Positions 26,862 through 34,913 of a DNA stretch of 60,509 nt are shown here, one piece after another; the stretch's first letter is position 1; the number at the start of each line of letters is the position of its first letter. Source of the stretch: Planctomycetaceae bacterium (GTDB lineage Bacteria; Planctomycetota; Planctomycetia; Pirellulales; UBA1268); the NCBI GenBank assembly GCA_902629495.1, contig CACORA010000010.1:1-60509 (forward strand). The letters run 5' to 3'. Made by a program: the position numbers and the translations under genes. The notes under the pieces are model-generated. The model was not told the DNA's origin. It saw only the letters and a list, made by a program, of their open reading frames with translations, and searched no databases.

Positions 26862-28949
26862 ATGCTTCGGAAAATCTTTTGTATCGTTGTGTTGAGCCTT
26901 TCTGCTCTTGCAGTGTCTGCGGGTGATATTTCTTCCGAACAGATGTCTGTAGGGTTTAATGGTTTTTATCGCACTGGGTCATGGACTCCGCTCTGGGTTG
27001 AGGTGTCGGAAGGAAAAAGTCCGGTCTATGCCAGCGTTCAAGACCCTGATGGTCAATGGGTTGTTTCATCTCCAGCCGAAATCAAAAAAAAGGATGATCG
27101 ATATATTGCAAGGTTTTGTGTTCGATTCGGCAGGCCAAACGGACAGGTGTTGATTCATCATGATTTGGATTTGAAAAATGCCACATCGGTCTCGTTAACG
27201 CCGCCTGCACCATCGACCGATCAGGTTATTCTCGTCATTGGTAATCCAATAGGAATTGAACGAGCTGGTCGCTTGCTTGCTGATGAAGATGGCATCCGTC
27301 CTCGCATTGTGTTGTCCAGTCAGGGCTCCCTGCCGCTCGCAGAGGATCCCCGCGACTTAGATGGAGCAGATATTATCCTGGCATGCGCCAATAAACTGAA
27401 ACAATGTGATGTTCGTACGCTGAGGTCGATTGATGCGTGGGTTCGTCGTGGTGGGCGATTGGTCTTTCTTGCAGGTGCCTCAGCTGCAGATATCTCCTCT
27501 GAAAAAAGTGTTCTCGGAAAGTGGCTCCCTGGTTCTGTCAAAAACATGGTCCCATTGCGGAGAACAGCCCCACTCGAAGTATTTTCTCGTTGCTCTCGTC
27601 CGATGGACCGTAGTCTGCGGTCCAGTCTGCTTGTGCCAATGTTTGAAAAAACGCAGCCCTTGGATGGTGTGATTGAGGCTCATGATGGAGCGAATCCAGC
27701 AGATTTGCCTCTTGTGGTTCGTCGTGGATATGGATTGGGTGTTATTACCTGGATGTCTGTCGACTTGGATGAACCGGTTTTCCGATCGTGGCCGGGAAGT
27801 GAGACAATGCTGGTCCAGTTATTAGGAGGAGCACCGGGTGCAAAGGCAGGCCGAGCAGGAGAAAAGAGCCGCTTTGCGTTGGATTTATCTGGGCAATTGA
27901 GACGTGCTGTCGATCAGTTTCCTGGGATTACCCCAGTTCCATTTTCACTCGTTGCCCTTCTCGGCAGCATCACAATTATATTGCTTTATCCGGGAAGTTG
28001 GTTGTTTGCTAGGCAGGCTTCCCTTGGGGTCTCATGGGGGCTGCTGCCGTTGCTTTCGTTGTTGCTTGGAGCCGCTATCTGGCAGATCGGCTCTTTCTGG
28101 CGAGCCGAGGGTTCGGGGGAGTCAGTGGCATCGGTAGTTGATATTAACACAATGGATAATACCGTCAGAGGCTTCTCTTGGGCTGGGATATGGTCGAATG
28201 ATAACGATGAGATGGATGTGCAGCCAAAGCCTCATGAATGTATGGAATCTGAAACGTCTTTGACTGTCGGGTGGTATGCTGATGCAGGTCGTGGCCTTGG
28301 GGCCACGGATGCACCTGTGCCGCATCCGTCTCTTGCGGCTCGACAGTATCGCTATGGTTTAAGTGATTCCCTACTGTTAGAGGTTCCCATTGCTGCATCC
28401 TCGAGTCGTTTGTTCGAATCAGAATGGAATGCGACATGTCGTGATGAAATTATCAGTACAACACTCAGAGTTGAGTCTCAGGGAACACTGCGTGGAGAGC
28501 TAGTGCATCACCTTCCTTTTTCACTTAAGAACTGCGTTTTAGTGTATTCCGGCTGGCTTTATGAGATTGGTACTCTCAAGGCAGGGGATATCTTTGATCC
28601 TTCTTCTGGTCGTGGCCCGCGATCCCTTATATCGGCTCTTACGCGTCACTCTGAAGAGAATAGTCGCGATGTTGTAAAACGTTGGAAAACAGATAGTGCT
28701 AATATTGCTGAGATACTGACGATTGCTGGTTTCCATCATGCAGCCGGTGGAAGTGGCTTTACATCTCTAGAGTCTGGCCGGCTTGGGCGGATTGATTTGT
28801 CCTCTCAATTAGAAGTTGGACGTGCGGTATTGGCAGGATTCGGTCCTTCAGGCACAGACTGGTCTTTTTCAAGCGTTCGAGACAGAAAGCCTTCCTCGAA
28901 GGGGGTGACAATGTGGCGAATGCTCATCCAATTGAGTAACGGCGAATAA
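26862..28949 (+). CDS. Exported membrane protein of unknown function
   Basis: A 695-residue protein with a signal peptide ('IVVLSLSALAVSAG'), a beta-rich N-terminal domain, an amidotransferase-like or Rossmann-like region (about 130-320; 'LRSIDAWVRRGGRLVFLAGASA'), and a pair of transmembrane helices at about residues 355-380 and 390-410. The C-terminal 280 residues are soluble. The protein has the general layout of an auxiliary periplasmic subunit of an ABC exporter, and an ABC ATPase gene follows after 13 bp. No named family is recognised. The link to the ATPase is inferred from gene order only. Confidence 0.75.
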   Translation: MLRKIFCIVVLSLSALAVSAGDISSEQMSVGFNGFYRTGSWTPLWVEVSEGKSPVYASVQDPDGQWVVSSPAEIKKKDDRYIARFCVRFGRPNGQVLIHHDLDLKNATSVSLTPPAPSTDQVILVIGNPIGIERAGRLLADEDGIRPRIVLSSQGSLPLAEDPRDLDGADIILACANKLKQCDVRTLRSIDAWVRRGGRLVFLAGASAADISSEKSVLGKWLPGSVKNMVPLRRTAPLEVFSRCSRPMDRSLRSSLLVPMFEKTQPLDGVIEAHDGANPADLPLVVRRGYGLGVITWMSVDLDEPVFRSWPGSETMLVQLLGGAPGAKAGRAGEKSRFALDLSGQLRRAVDQFPGITPVPFSLVALLGSITIILLYPGSWLFARQASLGVSWGLLPLLSLLLGAAIWQIGSFWRAEGSGESVASVVDINTMDNTVRGFSWAGIWSNDNDEMDVQPKPHECMESETSLTVGWYADAGRGLGATDAPVPHPSLAARQYRYGLSDSLLLEVPIAASSSRLFESEWNATCRDEIISTTLRVESQGTLRGELVHHLPFSLKNCVLVYSGWLYEIGTLKAGDIFDPSSGRGPRSLISALTRHSEENSRDVVKRWKTDSANIAEILTIAGFHHAAGGSGFTSLESGRLGRIDLSSQLEVGRAVLAGFGPSGTDWSFSSVRDRKPSSKGVTMWRMLIQLSNGE

Positions 28950-28962
28950 AAAAGAGAAAGTC

Positions 28963-29907
28963 ATGATTGAGACGATTGACCTGACGAAAAAGTATGGCGA
29001 TTTTTTTGCTCTTGAATCACTGGATTTGAAGTTGGAGCAAGGAGATCTATTTGGATTTATTGGTCCAAATGGCGCAGGAAAGACAACCACCATCCGGATC
29101 TTGTCAACTCTCCTCCAGCCAACATGGGGAGAGGCATATGTGTGCGGGCATTCCATCTACACGCACCCTCGAGAGATTCGAAGGAGCATCGGGTACATGC
29201 CGGATATTTTTGGTGTGTATGATGATATGCGGGTGATTGAGTATTTGGAGTTTTTTGCTGCTGCGTATCGGATTTATGGTGCAGAAAGGCGTCGTGTTGC
29301 GGAACGCTCACTCGAACTCGTTGACCTTGTGGCGAAACGTGATGAGCTTGTAACAAGTTTGTCTCGCGGGATGACTCAGCGTCTGGGCTTGGCTCGAGTA
29401 TTACTCCATGATCCTCATGTGCTTCTTCTTGATGAACCTGCGAGCGGACTCGATCCAAGGGCACGGATTGAAATGCGAAATCTGCTCAAGCGTCTCCAAG
29501 GCATGGGAAAGACGGTGCTTGTATCAAGCCATATTCTTCCTGAACTAGCTGATATTTGTAATAGGGTCGGGATCATTGAATATGGTCGGCTGCTTGCATG
29601 TGGTGATGTTCAGGATCTTCTCAGGCAGGTTCGTGGACAGCCGGTCATTCGGATTCGTGTGGCCGGGGATTCATTGGCTGCTGCAAACGCTCTCGAGACA
29701 GCCGCAGAGGCCAAAGGGGTCACTGTTCGGGATGGCGATGTTTTAGTTGCTCTGGCTGAAGGAGTGGTAGATCACTCGCCTCTTGTAAACAGGCTTGTTG
29801 CCGCTGGTGAGAAGGTCTTAGTGGTTCAGGAGCAGGAAGTTAACCTAGAGACGGCATTCTTGGAACTGACCAAAGGTGCCTTGGCTCGGCCGAAGGAATC
29901 AACATGA
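28963..29907 (+). CDS. ABC transporter ATP-binding protein
   Basis: A 314-residue cytoplasmic ATPase with all ABC motifs: Walker A 'GPNGAGKTTT' (about 35-44), Q-loop, signature 'LSRGMTQRLGLARVLL' (near 136), Walker B 'HVLLLDEPASGLD' and the H-loop 'VSSHILPELADI'. The C-terminal 90 residues match the regulatory extension of the CcmA/NatA-type exporters. Exporters of this type need a membrane partner, yet no permease gene is next to it. The preceding gene has transmembrane helices and is the only local candidate. Its stop overlaps the next ATG by four bases (ATGA), which couples it to the FKBP gene. Confidence 0.93.
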   Translation: MIETIDLTKKYGDFFALESLDLKLEQGDLFGFIGPNGAGKTTTIRILSTLLQPTWGEAYVCGHSIYTHPREIRRSIGYMPDIFGVYDDMRVIEYLEFFAAAYRIYGAERRRVAERSLELVDLVAKRDELVTSLSRGMTQRLGLARVLLHDPHVLLLDEPASGLDPRARIEMRNLLKRLQGMGKTVLVSSHILPELADICNRVGIIEYGRLLACGDVQDLLRQVRGQPVIRIRVAGDSLAAANALETAAEAKGVTVRDGDVLVALAEGVVDHSPLVNRLVAAGEKVLVVQEQEVNLETAFLELTKGALARPKEST

Positions 29908-30719
29908 CGAGGCATTGGGCGTTTACGCAGTTGAAGTTGCGGGGCTTCTTTTTGGTGAGTTTCGCATCGGTTGGTTGCGCATTAATGGCTTCTGATCCGG
30001 AAGATGTGCTTGCTCCGTCGCCTGCCTTTTCTTCAGACAGCGAATCAAAACAAAAGACAAGTAAGGTGACGCGTCTTGAGGAGCCTCAAAGTATTTTAGG
30101 ATATGCCGTGGGGGTTCGGATTGGAAATCAAATTGCCGAGGACTTTCGTGCACGTTTTCCAGATATTCCTCTCGCAGCCATATCGCGTGGGTTGTTTGAT
30201 TCTACGAGTGAAACAGCACTTGCGTTGAGTGACTCCGAAATACGAAAAGCGTTAGAGTATTTCGATGCATTGGCGAGAGAAAAAGATGAAGCATTTGAGA
30301 AGAAGATGGCTGAGATTGCTCGAACGAATCTTCTCAAGGCAGCCGAGTTTCTTGAAAAAAATGCAAAGAAACCAGGGGTGGTCACGAGACCAAGCGGCTT
30401 GCAGTATGAAATAGTGACTGCTGGAAAAGGACTGCACCCATCTCCTGCCAGCGAGGTTGCATTGCGCTATCGCGGAACCCTCATTGATGGGAGTGAATTC
30501 GACGCGACGGATCCGCAAGAAGAACCCGTGACGTATCATGTTGTGGCCATGGCACCAGGATGGCGGGAGGCAATTCCACTCATGCAAGTCGGTTCTCGTT
30601 GGAGGCTTTTTATTCCTCCGCAACTCGGTTATGGGGCACGGGGTTTTCCCCCATTGGTGGAACCAAATGAGGTTCTTGTGTTTGATATTGAACTTGTTGG
30701 GATTGTTCCCTCACGGTGA
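29904..30719 (+). CDS. Exported FKBP-type peptidyl-prolyl isomerase
   Basis: A 271-residue protein. The N-terminus has an export signal ('FFLVSFASVGCALMAS'); the cysteine could be lipidated but the lipobox is weak. Residues about 55-140 match the helical dimerisation domain of Mip/FkpA-type isomerases ('SILGYAVGVRIGNQIAEDF'). The C-terminal FKBP domain (about 155-268) is complete: 'VALRYRGTLIDGSEFDAT', 'GWREAIPLMQVGSRWRLFIP' and 'LGYGARG'. It should catalyse proline isomerisation of folding proteins in the periplasm. It overlaps both neighbours, ATGA upstream and TGATG downstream, so it is co-translated with the ABC ATPase and the methyltransferase. Confidence 0.93.
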   Translation: MTRHWAFTQLKLRGFFLVSFASVGCALMASDPEDVLAPSPAFSSDSESKQKTSKVTRLEEPQSILGYAVGVRIGNQIAEDFRARFPDIPLAAISRGLFDSTSETALALSDSEIRKALEYFDALAREKDEAFEKKMAEIARTNLLKAAEFLEKNAKKPGVVTRPSGLQYEIVTAGKGLHPSPASEVALRYRGTLIDGSEFDATDPQEEPVTYHVVAMAPGWREAIPLMQVGSRWRLFIPPQLGYGARGFPPLVEPNEVLVFDIELVGIVPSR

Positions 30720-31954
30720 TGCGTTTCCATAAGGCAGTTTACGTTCTGATGGTTTTTTCGTTGTCGGCAACATCGGCCGCGACCCCCAATGACCCGTACG
30801 ATCTTACGCGAGAGCGCATGGTCCGTGACGACATTGCCGCCCGTGGTGTGACGGATGCTCGTGTTTTAGAAAGCATGAGGCTCACGCCACGTCACGAGTT
30901 TGTATCGCCAAGTCAGCGAGCGCTTGCGTACATAGATATGTCATTGCCCATTGGAGAAGCGCAGACAATCTCAGGACCATTTGTTGTTGCCTACATGACA
31001 GAAAAGTTGGAGCCAAAGCCAACTGATAAAGTTCTTGAAATTGGTACTGGGAGTGGGTATCAGGCTGCCGTTCTCTCTTCACTTGTCGGAATGGTGTATT
31101 CGATTGAGATTCATGAAGACTTGGGTAAACGGGCTGATCGAACATTGAGACGGCTTGGGTATCGTAACGTTGTCACAAAGATTGGAGATGGATTTGCTGG
31201 TTGGAAAGAACACGCTCCATTTGACAAGATCATCGTTACATGTTCTCCCGAAGATATTCCGCAACCTCTTGTTGATCAACTCGCTGAAGGTGGGATGATG
31301 GTCATACCAGTGGGTGAACGCTACGAACAGATCCTTGTTCGGATGACAAAAAAGAACGGGAAGCTTCTTCGAGAGACACTCGTACCAAGTCTCTTTGTGC
31401 CTATGACTGGTGAGGCGGAAGAGTCTCGGGAAACAAAGCCCGACGGCAAGCATCCGCAATTATCGAATGGGGATTTTGAAGAAACGATTGACGGAACTGC
31501 GATCCCCGTTGCGTGGTATTACGGTCGACAGGCAACAATTATTGAGGACGAATCTGCTCCGAGTGGTGGACGCTGCCTTCAACTTCATAATGCCCAACCT
31601 GGTCGACCGGCTCAAATCTTCCAAGGATTTCCTGTTGACGGTAAGGCGATACGTCGTCTTGCCGTGACATTCTCAGTAAGAGGTGAGAAGCTCATGACGG
31701 GGGTAACATCAAACGAAGTACCTGCTGTTGCGGTGTATTTCTACGACGCTCAGCGTTCCCGGACAAAACGTGTGATTCTTGCGCCCATGATGACACAAAA
31801 CTCAAAGTGGCTTGGAAATTTTGGTTGGAAACGTTGTGCAGGAGGCACTTTTGTACCATTGTGGGCACGGGAAGGGATTCTTCAGATCGGTCTCATGGGG
31901 GCTTCGGGCACGCTTGCCTTGGATTCTCTCCAGCTGGAGAGTGAGAAGCGGTGA
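30719..31954 (+). CDS. Exported protein-L-isoaspartate O-methyltransferase with extra C-terminal domain
   Basis: About 411 residues. After a signal-like N-terminus ('VLMVFSLSATSAAT') comes a full PCMT domain: 'MRLTPRHEFVSP', 'LPIGEAQTISGPFVVAYMTE', the SAM-binding 'VLEIGTGSGYQAAVL' and 'KIIVTCSPEDIPQPLVDQL'. The family methylates isoaspartyl residues to repair aged proteins. The C-terminal 175 residues ('NGDFEETIDGTAIPVAWYYG' to 'LALDSLQLE') look like a carbohydrate-binding or galactose-binding-like jelly roll. ATG at 30719 overlaps the previous stop by one base; the GTG just before is less likely. Export would place a SAM-dependent enzyme outside the cytoplasm, where SAM supply is an open question. 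Confidence 0.88.
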   Translation: MRFHKAVYVLMVFSLSATSAATPNDPYDLTRERMVRDDIAARGVTDARVLESMRLTPRHEFVSPSQRALAYIDMSLPIGEAQTISGPFVVAYMTEKLEPKPTDKVLEIGTGSGYQAAVLSSLVGMVYSIEIHEDLGKRADRTLRRLGYRNVVTKIGDGFAGWKEHAPFDKIIVTCSPEDIPQPLVDQLAEGGMMVIPVGERYEQILVRMTKKNGKLLRETLVPSLFVPMTGEAEESRETKPDGKHPQLSNGDFEETIDGTAIPVAWYYGRQATIIEDESAPSGGRCLQLHNAQPGRPAQIFQGFPVDGKAIRRLAVTFSVRGEKLMTGVTSNEVPAVAVYFYDAQRSRTKRVILAPMMTQNSKWLGNFGWKRCAGGTFVPLWAREGILQIGLMGASGTLALDSLQLESEKR

Positions 31955-32066
31955 ATGTATTGATCATTCGCTTTTTCACGTATTTTTTGCAAAAAAATGC
32001 CCAAATCATCTGTTTTCAGATGGCAAGATGAGACGAGACCGAGGCCGCATATTTTGCCTATTTTGC

Positions 32067-32094
32067 TTGATTTACTAAATCTGCAAATTATCCT
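32067..32094 (+). promoter_or_regulatory. Likely promoter of the TIGR03000 gene
   Basis: TTGATT at 32067-32072 and TATCCT at 32089-32094 are 16 bases apart. Transcription would start near 32101, giving a leader of about 90 bases that begins directly with the hairpin at 32106-32149. The -10 match is only four of six. Confidence 0.4.
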
Positions 32095-32105
32095 ATCTGT
32101 CATGA

Positions 32106-32149
32106 GAAAGCCTTCATGGGTGAGTTGTTCACCCGTGTGATTGGCTTTT
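32106..32149 (+). other. Strong two-part hairpin in the leader of the TIGR03000 gene
   Basis: The inner stem pairs 32115-32123 with 32129-32137 (nine pairs, one G-T) around a five-base loop. The outer stem pairs 32106-32112 with 32143-32149 (seven pairs, one G-T), and the two are separated by a small internal loop. It ends 41 bases before the ATG. Five T at 32157-32161 follow at a distance, so it could act as a weak terminator for the upstream operon, but its place at the predicted mRNA 5' end fits a stability element better. Confidence 0.6.
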
Positions 32150-32190
32150 CCATCCCTTTTTGATGAGTCACGCCACGGAGAAAGATCAAC

Positions 32191-33279
32191 ATGCTGGTCA
32201 AGAGTCAATGGTACAAGATATTTGGGTTGATTACGTTTGCAGCGTTGGCCGCTCATGCTGCTAATGTCGAGGCAGGATGGCATCACCGCTACGGTGGTTC
32301 ATCAGGTGGTTCATCAGGTGGTTCATCAGGTGGTTCATCAGGTGGTTACAGCCACGCGTCATCAGGTTCATCGGGAGGAAGCTACGGAGGTTCCTCCGGT
32401 GGAAGTTGGGGCTCTCGAAGAGCAAATCGTCAGGCAATGCGTGCATATCGACATTCACTGCACTCGAGTCATGGCTCGTCGGGTGGTAGCTCAGGTGGTT
32501 CATATTCTTATGGTGGCTCATCGGGTGGTTCCTACTCTTACGGCGGCTCTTCTGGTGGATCCTATGGTGGATACCCTTCAACAGGCTATTCCTCCATGTC
32601 CGGTTTATCATCAAGTATGCCTGTTGAGTCTTACAAAACAGTCGAACCATCGTCTGCTACTGGTGAGGGTACAGAGGTCGTCATACCTTCTGAAAAACCA
32701 GCTTCCGAAGATTCAACAGTAGTCCCTGCCGATGGTGCGATGCTTACAGTTGAGGTTCCTGTTGACGCCAAGATTTTTGTGAATGGCGTGAGGACGAAGG
32801 CTACTGGGGAAGTGCGTCGATATATCTCGCGAGGTTTGGTTCCTGGAAAACAGTATGAGTTTACTGTTCAGATGTCGCTGGAGCGTGATGGTATTGAAAC
32901 TGAAGAATCACGTGTCGTTTCCTTGTCTGCGGGAGAAGGTACTCGTCTGTCTTTCGATCAGGATTTGCAAAATCGCTCGATTGCGAACGAGACATCACCA
33001 ACAACGACCGTCACACTTCATGTGCCTGCGGACGCTCAAGTCTGGCTTGCTGGTAATGCAACGGGCTCGAGTGGTGAAACGCGTCAATTTGAGACCACAA
33101 TGTTGCCTGCGGGAAAATCATGGAAAGGCTATGAAATCCGTGTTGCAAGTCTTGTTGATGGTCGACAGAAAATGGTTTCGAAAATCATTGACCTGAAAGC
33201 TGGAGAGACAGTTGAGCTATCAATTGATCCAACGAGTGACCTGTCCACACTTGCTGATGCTACTGCTTTAGTGCAGTAG
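32191..33279 (+). CDS. Secreted Gly/Ser-rich protein with two TIGR03000 domains
   Basis: A 362-residue protein with a signal peptide ending near 'AANVEAGW'. Residues 34-145 are low complexity, built of GGSS and GGSYSYGGSS units with His and Tyr. Two copies of the planctomycete TIGR03000 domain follow: 'LTVEVPVDAKIFVNGVRTKA' with 'RRYISRGLVPGKQYEFTVQM', and 'VTLHVPADAQVWLAGNATGS' with 'RQFETTMLPAGKSWKGYEIR'. The domain is nearly restricted to planctomycetes and its function is unknown; the small secreted form suggests a surface-layer or wall role. It has its own promoter, a leader hairpin and a strong terminator, so it is a single, probably highly expressed gene. Confidence 0.92.
   Translation: MLVKSQWYKIFGLITFAALAAHAANVEAGWHHRYGGSSGGSSGGSSGGSSGGYSHASSGSSGGSYGGSSGGSWGSRRANRQAMRAYRHSLHSSHGSSGGSSGGSYSYGGSSGGSYSYGGSSGGSYGGYPSTGYSSMSGLSSSMPVESYKTVEPSSATGEGTEVVIPSEKPASEDSTVVPADGAMLTVEVPVDAKIFVNGVRTKATGEVRRYISRGLVPGKQYEFTVQMSLERDGIETEESRVVSLSAGEGTRLSFDQDLQNRSIANETSPTTTVTLHVPADAQVWLAGNATGSSGETRQFETTMLPAGKSWKGYEIRVASLVDGRQKMVSKIIDLKAGETVELSIDPTSDLSTLADATALVQ
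32293..32340 (+). repeat. Four 12-bp tandem repeats encoding GGSS
   Basis: Four exact copies of GGTGGTTCATCA at 32293, 32305, 32317 and 32329, in frame and encoding Gly-Gly-Ser-Ser. A partial fifth unit continues to 32347. Their identity at the DNA level points to recent duplication or slippage. Confidence 0.95.
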
Positions 33280-33308
33280 CGGGGTCTGAATCGGTAAAAG
33301 TCCCATTG

Positions 33309-33348
33309 AAACTCCTGCAGGAAAGCCCAAGTCCTGCAGGAGTTTTTT
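33309..33348 (+). terminator. Rho-independent terminator after the TIGR03000 gene
   Basis: A perfect 12-bp stem pairs 33311-33322 with 33332-33343 around a nine-base loop; two more A-T pairs extend it outwards. Six T at 33343-33348 follow immediately. It lies 31 bases after the stop codon. Confidence 0.93.
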
Positions 33349-33389
33349 CTTTCTGGGAACTGTGGCCTGTGGCTTGGTAAAGTAACAGC

Positions 33390-33968
33390 ATGAACGACTA
33401 CAGGGTATGGCCACTTTGGCAGAGAAGTATTGTTTCACTAGCTATTTGCGCATATTTAGTAGTTGTTGTGTTGCCGCCATTGGCTGGTCCACCTCCAGCG
33501 AGCCTGCTGGCTGACCGATTGCTTCAGCCTGTTCGTCCTGTTGTCGGAGCACTTGCTCTTGGGCATGGTTACAGATTTTTTGCGCCCAATCCTGGCCCAG
33601 GGCATTCTTTTCGATGGTCAGTACAGATGCCAGACGGTACGAGTCGCTCGGGTAGCATTCCAGATGCAAAGAGTGATTGGCCTCGATTGTTATATCACCG
33701 ACGATTCATGCTTCCAGAAAAAATAGCATCACTGGTGCCGTTACCTGGCGCCCCGATGGAAGTTGTGAGCAATGCGAAAAGAGAGTGGCAACCTATTGTT
33801 ATGGATATTGCAGCTCACATTCTGGAGCAAGAGCAGGGGAGCCAAGTTGAGTTGACCCTCGTTGAACACTATTTGCCAACACCAGATGAGGTCCTTCAGG
33901 GCAGGGTAGGGGAGGACTTGTTAATTCCTCTTGGCACGTACGCTTTTGCAAAGAGGAATATTCCATGA
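33390..33968 (+). CDS. Membrane-anchored partner protein of the HTTM gene
   Basis: A 192-residue protein with one N-terminal transmembrane helix (about residues 13-32), a short motif 'YRFFAPNPGPGHSFRW' near residue 61, and a small beta-rich domain. Homologues of this type are often found directly before HTTM genes in planctomycetes and other bacteria. The gene overlaps the HTTM start by four bases (ATGA), so they are co-translated. The function is unknown. It begins 41 bases after the terminator of the previous gene and so opens a new transcription unit. Confidence 0.75.
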   Translation: MNDYRVWPLWQRSIVSLAICAYLVVVVLPPLAGPPPASLLADRLLQPVRPVVGALALGHGYRFFAPNPGPGHSFRWSVQMPDGTSRSGSIPDAKSDWPRLLYHRRFMLPEKIASLVPLPGAPMEVVSNAKREWQPIVMDIAAHILEQEQGSQVELTLVEHYLPTPDEVLQGRVGEDLLIPLGTYAFAKRNIP

Positions 33969-34903
33969 TGGCTTCTTCGGACAGGTTTCAACAACGCTCG
34001 GAAGAGTCATGGTTGAGCGACTGGGGTGTGGAGTGGAACCGGTTTTGGTTTACTCCTTCGGGCCCTCTTGTGTTGGCTGTGATTCGTATAGCGACAGGAC
34101 TTTTGCTTGCGTGGTCAATGGTTGTATGGTTCCTTGATGTCGATGGTTTTTTTGGAGTGAATGGTTGGCAAGCCCCCGACAATGTCTGGCGTTCCAATGA
34201 TCAACCTTGGCAATGGAGTTGGTATTTTGCCGCAGCCTCGCCATCATCATTAAGAGTGCTTTGCGGTATTACGCTGATTGCCTCTTTGATGCTGACGTTT
34301 GGACTGGCAACTCGTCTTGCGGCAATAGTGTCTTTTGTTGGGCTGGTGAGTGCAGTCAACCGAGCGCCTCTCAATGTATTTGGATTTGATGACACACTTG
34401 GTTTGCTGATGATTCCACTTGCAATTGGTCCGGCTGGGGCTGTGCTCTCACTCGATCAATTTATTTTTGCAAGAAATGCTACGTCTTCAGTGCAGGCAAC
34501 CATTGCTCTCAGATTGTTACAAGTGCATTTGTGCATTGTCTATTTTTTTGCTGGTTGTGGAAAACTGCTTGGTGCGAGTTGGTGGGAAGGGACGGCACTT
34601 TGGGGGGCTGCTGCAAATATCCAATACCGAACAATTGATATGACGTGGACTGCCTCACATCCATTTCTCGTAAATGGTGTTACATTGGTTGCCTTATTCT
34701 GGGAGGTCACATATGCGGCACTTATTTGGCCTCGTCTCACACGGCCCATTGTTTTGACGATGGCTGTACTGGTGCACTTGGGAATCGGCCTCACCATGGG
34801 CATGATGGAATTTGGTCTATCGATGATTGTTGCAAATTTAGCATTCGTTCCAGTTGAGTTTTTTGAGCGTATATTTTTTGTCCGGCTACCCCTGAAAAGA
34901 TGA
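33965..34903 (+). CDS. HTTM-domain membrane protein (gamma-carboxylase-like)
   Basis: A 312-residue integral membrane protein with about six to seven helices. It has the HTTM-domain hallmarks 'LAVIRIATGLLLAWSMV' at the start, 'LRVLCGITLIASLMLTFGL', and 'QVHLCIVYFFAGCGKLLGASWWEG', which resembles the core of vitamin-K-dependent gamma-carboxylase. The C-terminal soluble domain of true carboxylases is missing. HTTM proteins of bacteria have no proved reaction. Translation may start at 33965 or one codon later at 33968. It is coupled to the upstream partner and followed by asd after 10 bp. Confidence 0.85.
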   Translation: MMASSDRFQQRSEESWLSDWGVEWNRFWFTPSGPLVLAVIRIATGLLLAWSMVVWFLDVDGFFGVNGWQAPDNVWRSNDQPWQWSWYFAAASPSSLRVLCGITLIASLMLTFGLATRLAAIVSFVGLVSAVNRAPLNVFGFDDTLGLLMIPLAIGPAGAVLSLDQFIFARNATSSVQATIALRLLQVHLCIVYFFAGCGKLLGASWWEGTALWGAAANIQYRTIDMTWTASHPFLVNGVTLVALFWEVTYAALIWPRLTRPIVLTMAVLVHLGIGLTMGMMEFGLSMIVANLAFVPVEFFERIFFVRLPLKR

Positions 34904-34913
34904 AAGTCATTTT

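Noticed and set aside
32237..32722. A second plus-strand frame through the GGSS region
   Set aside because: Created by the 12-bp repeat, which is open in all frames. The other frame has a signal peptide and two TIGR03000 domains.
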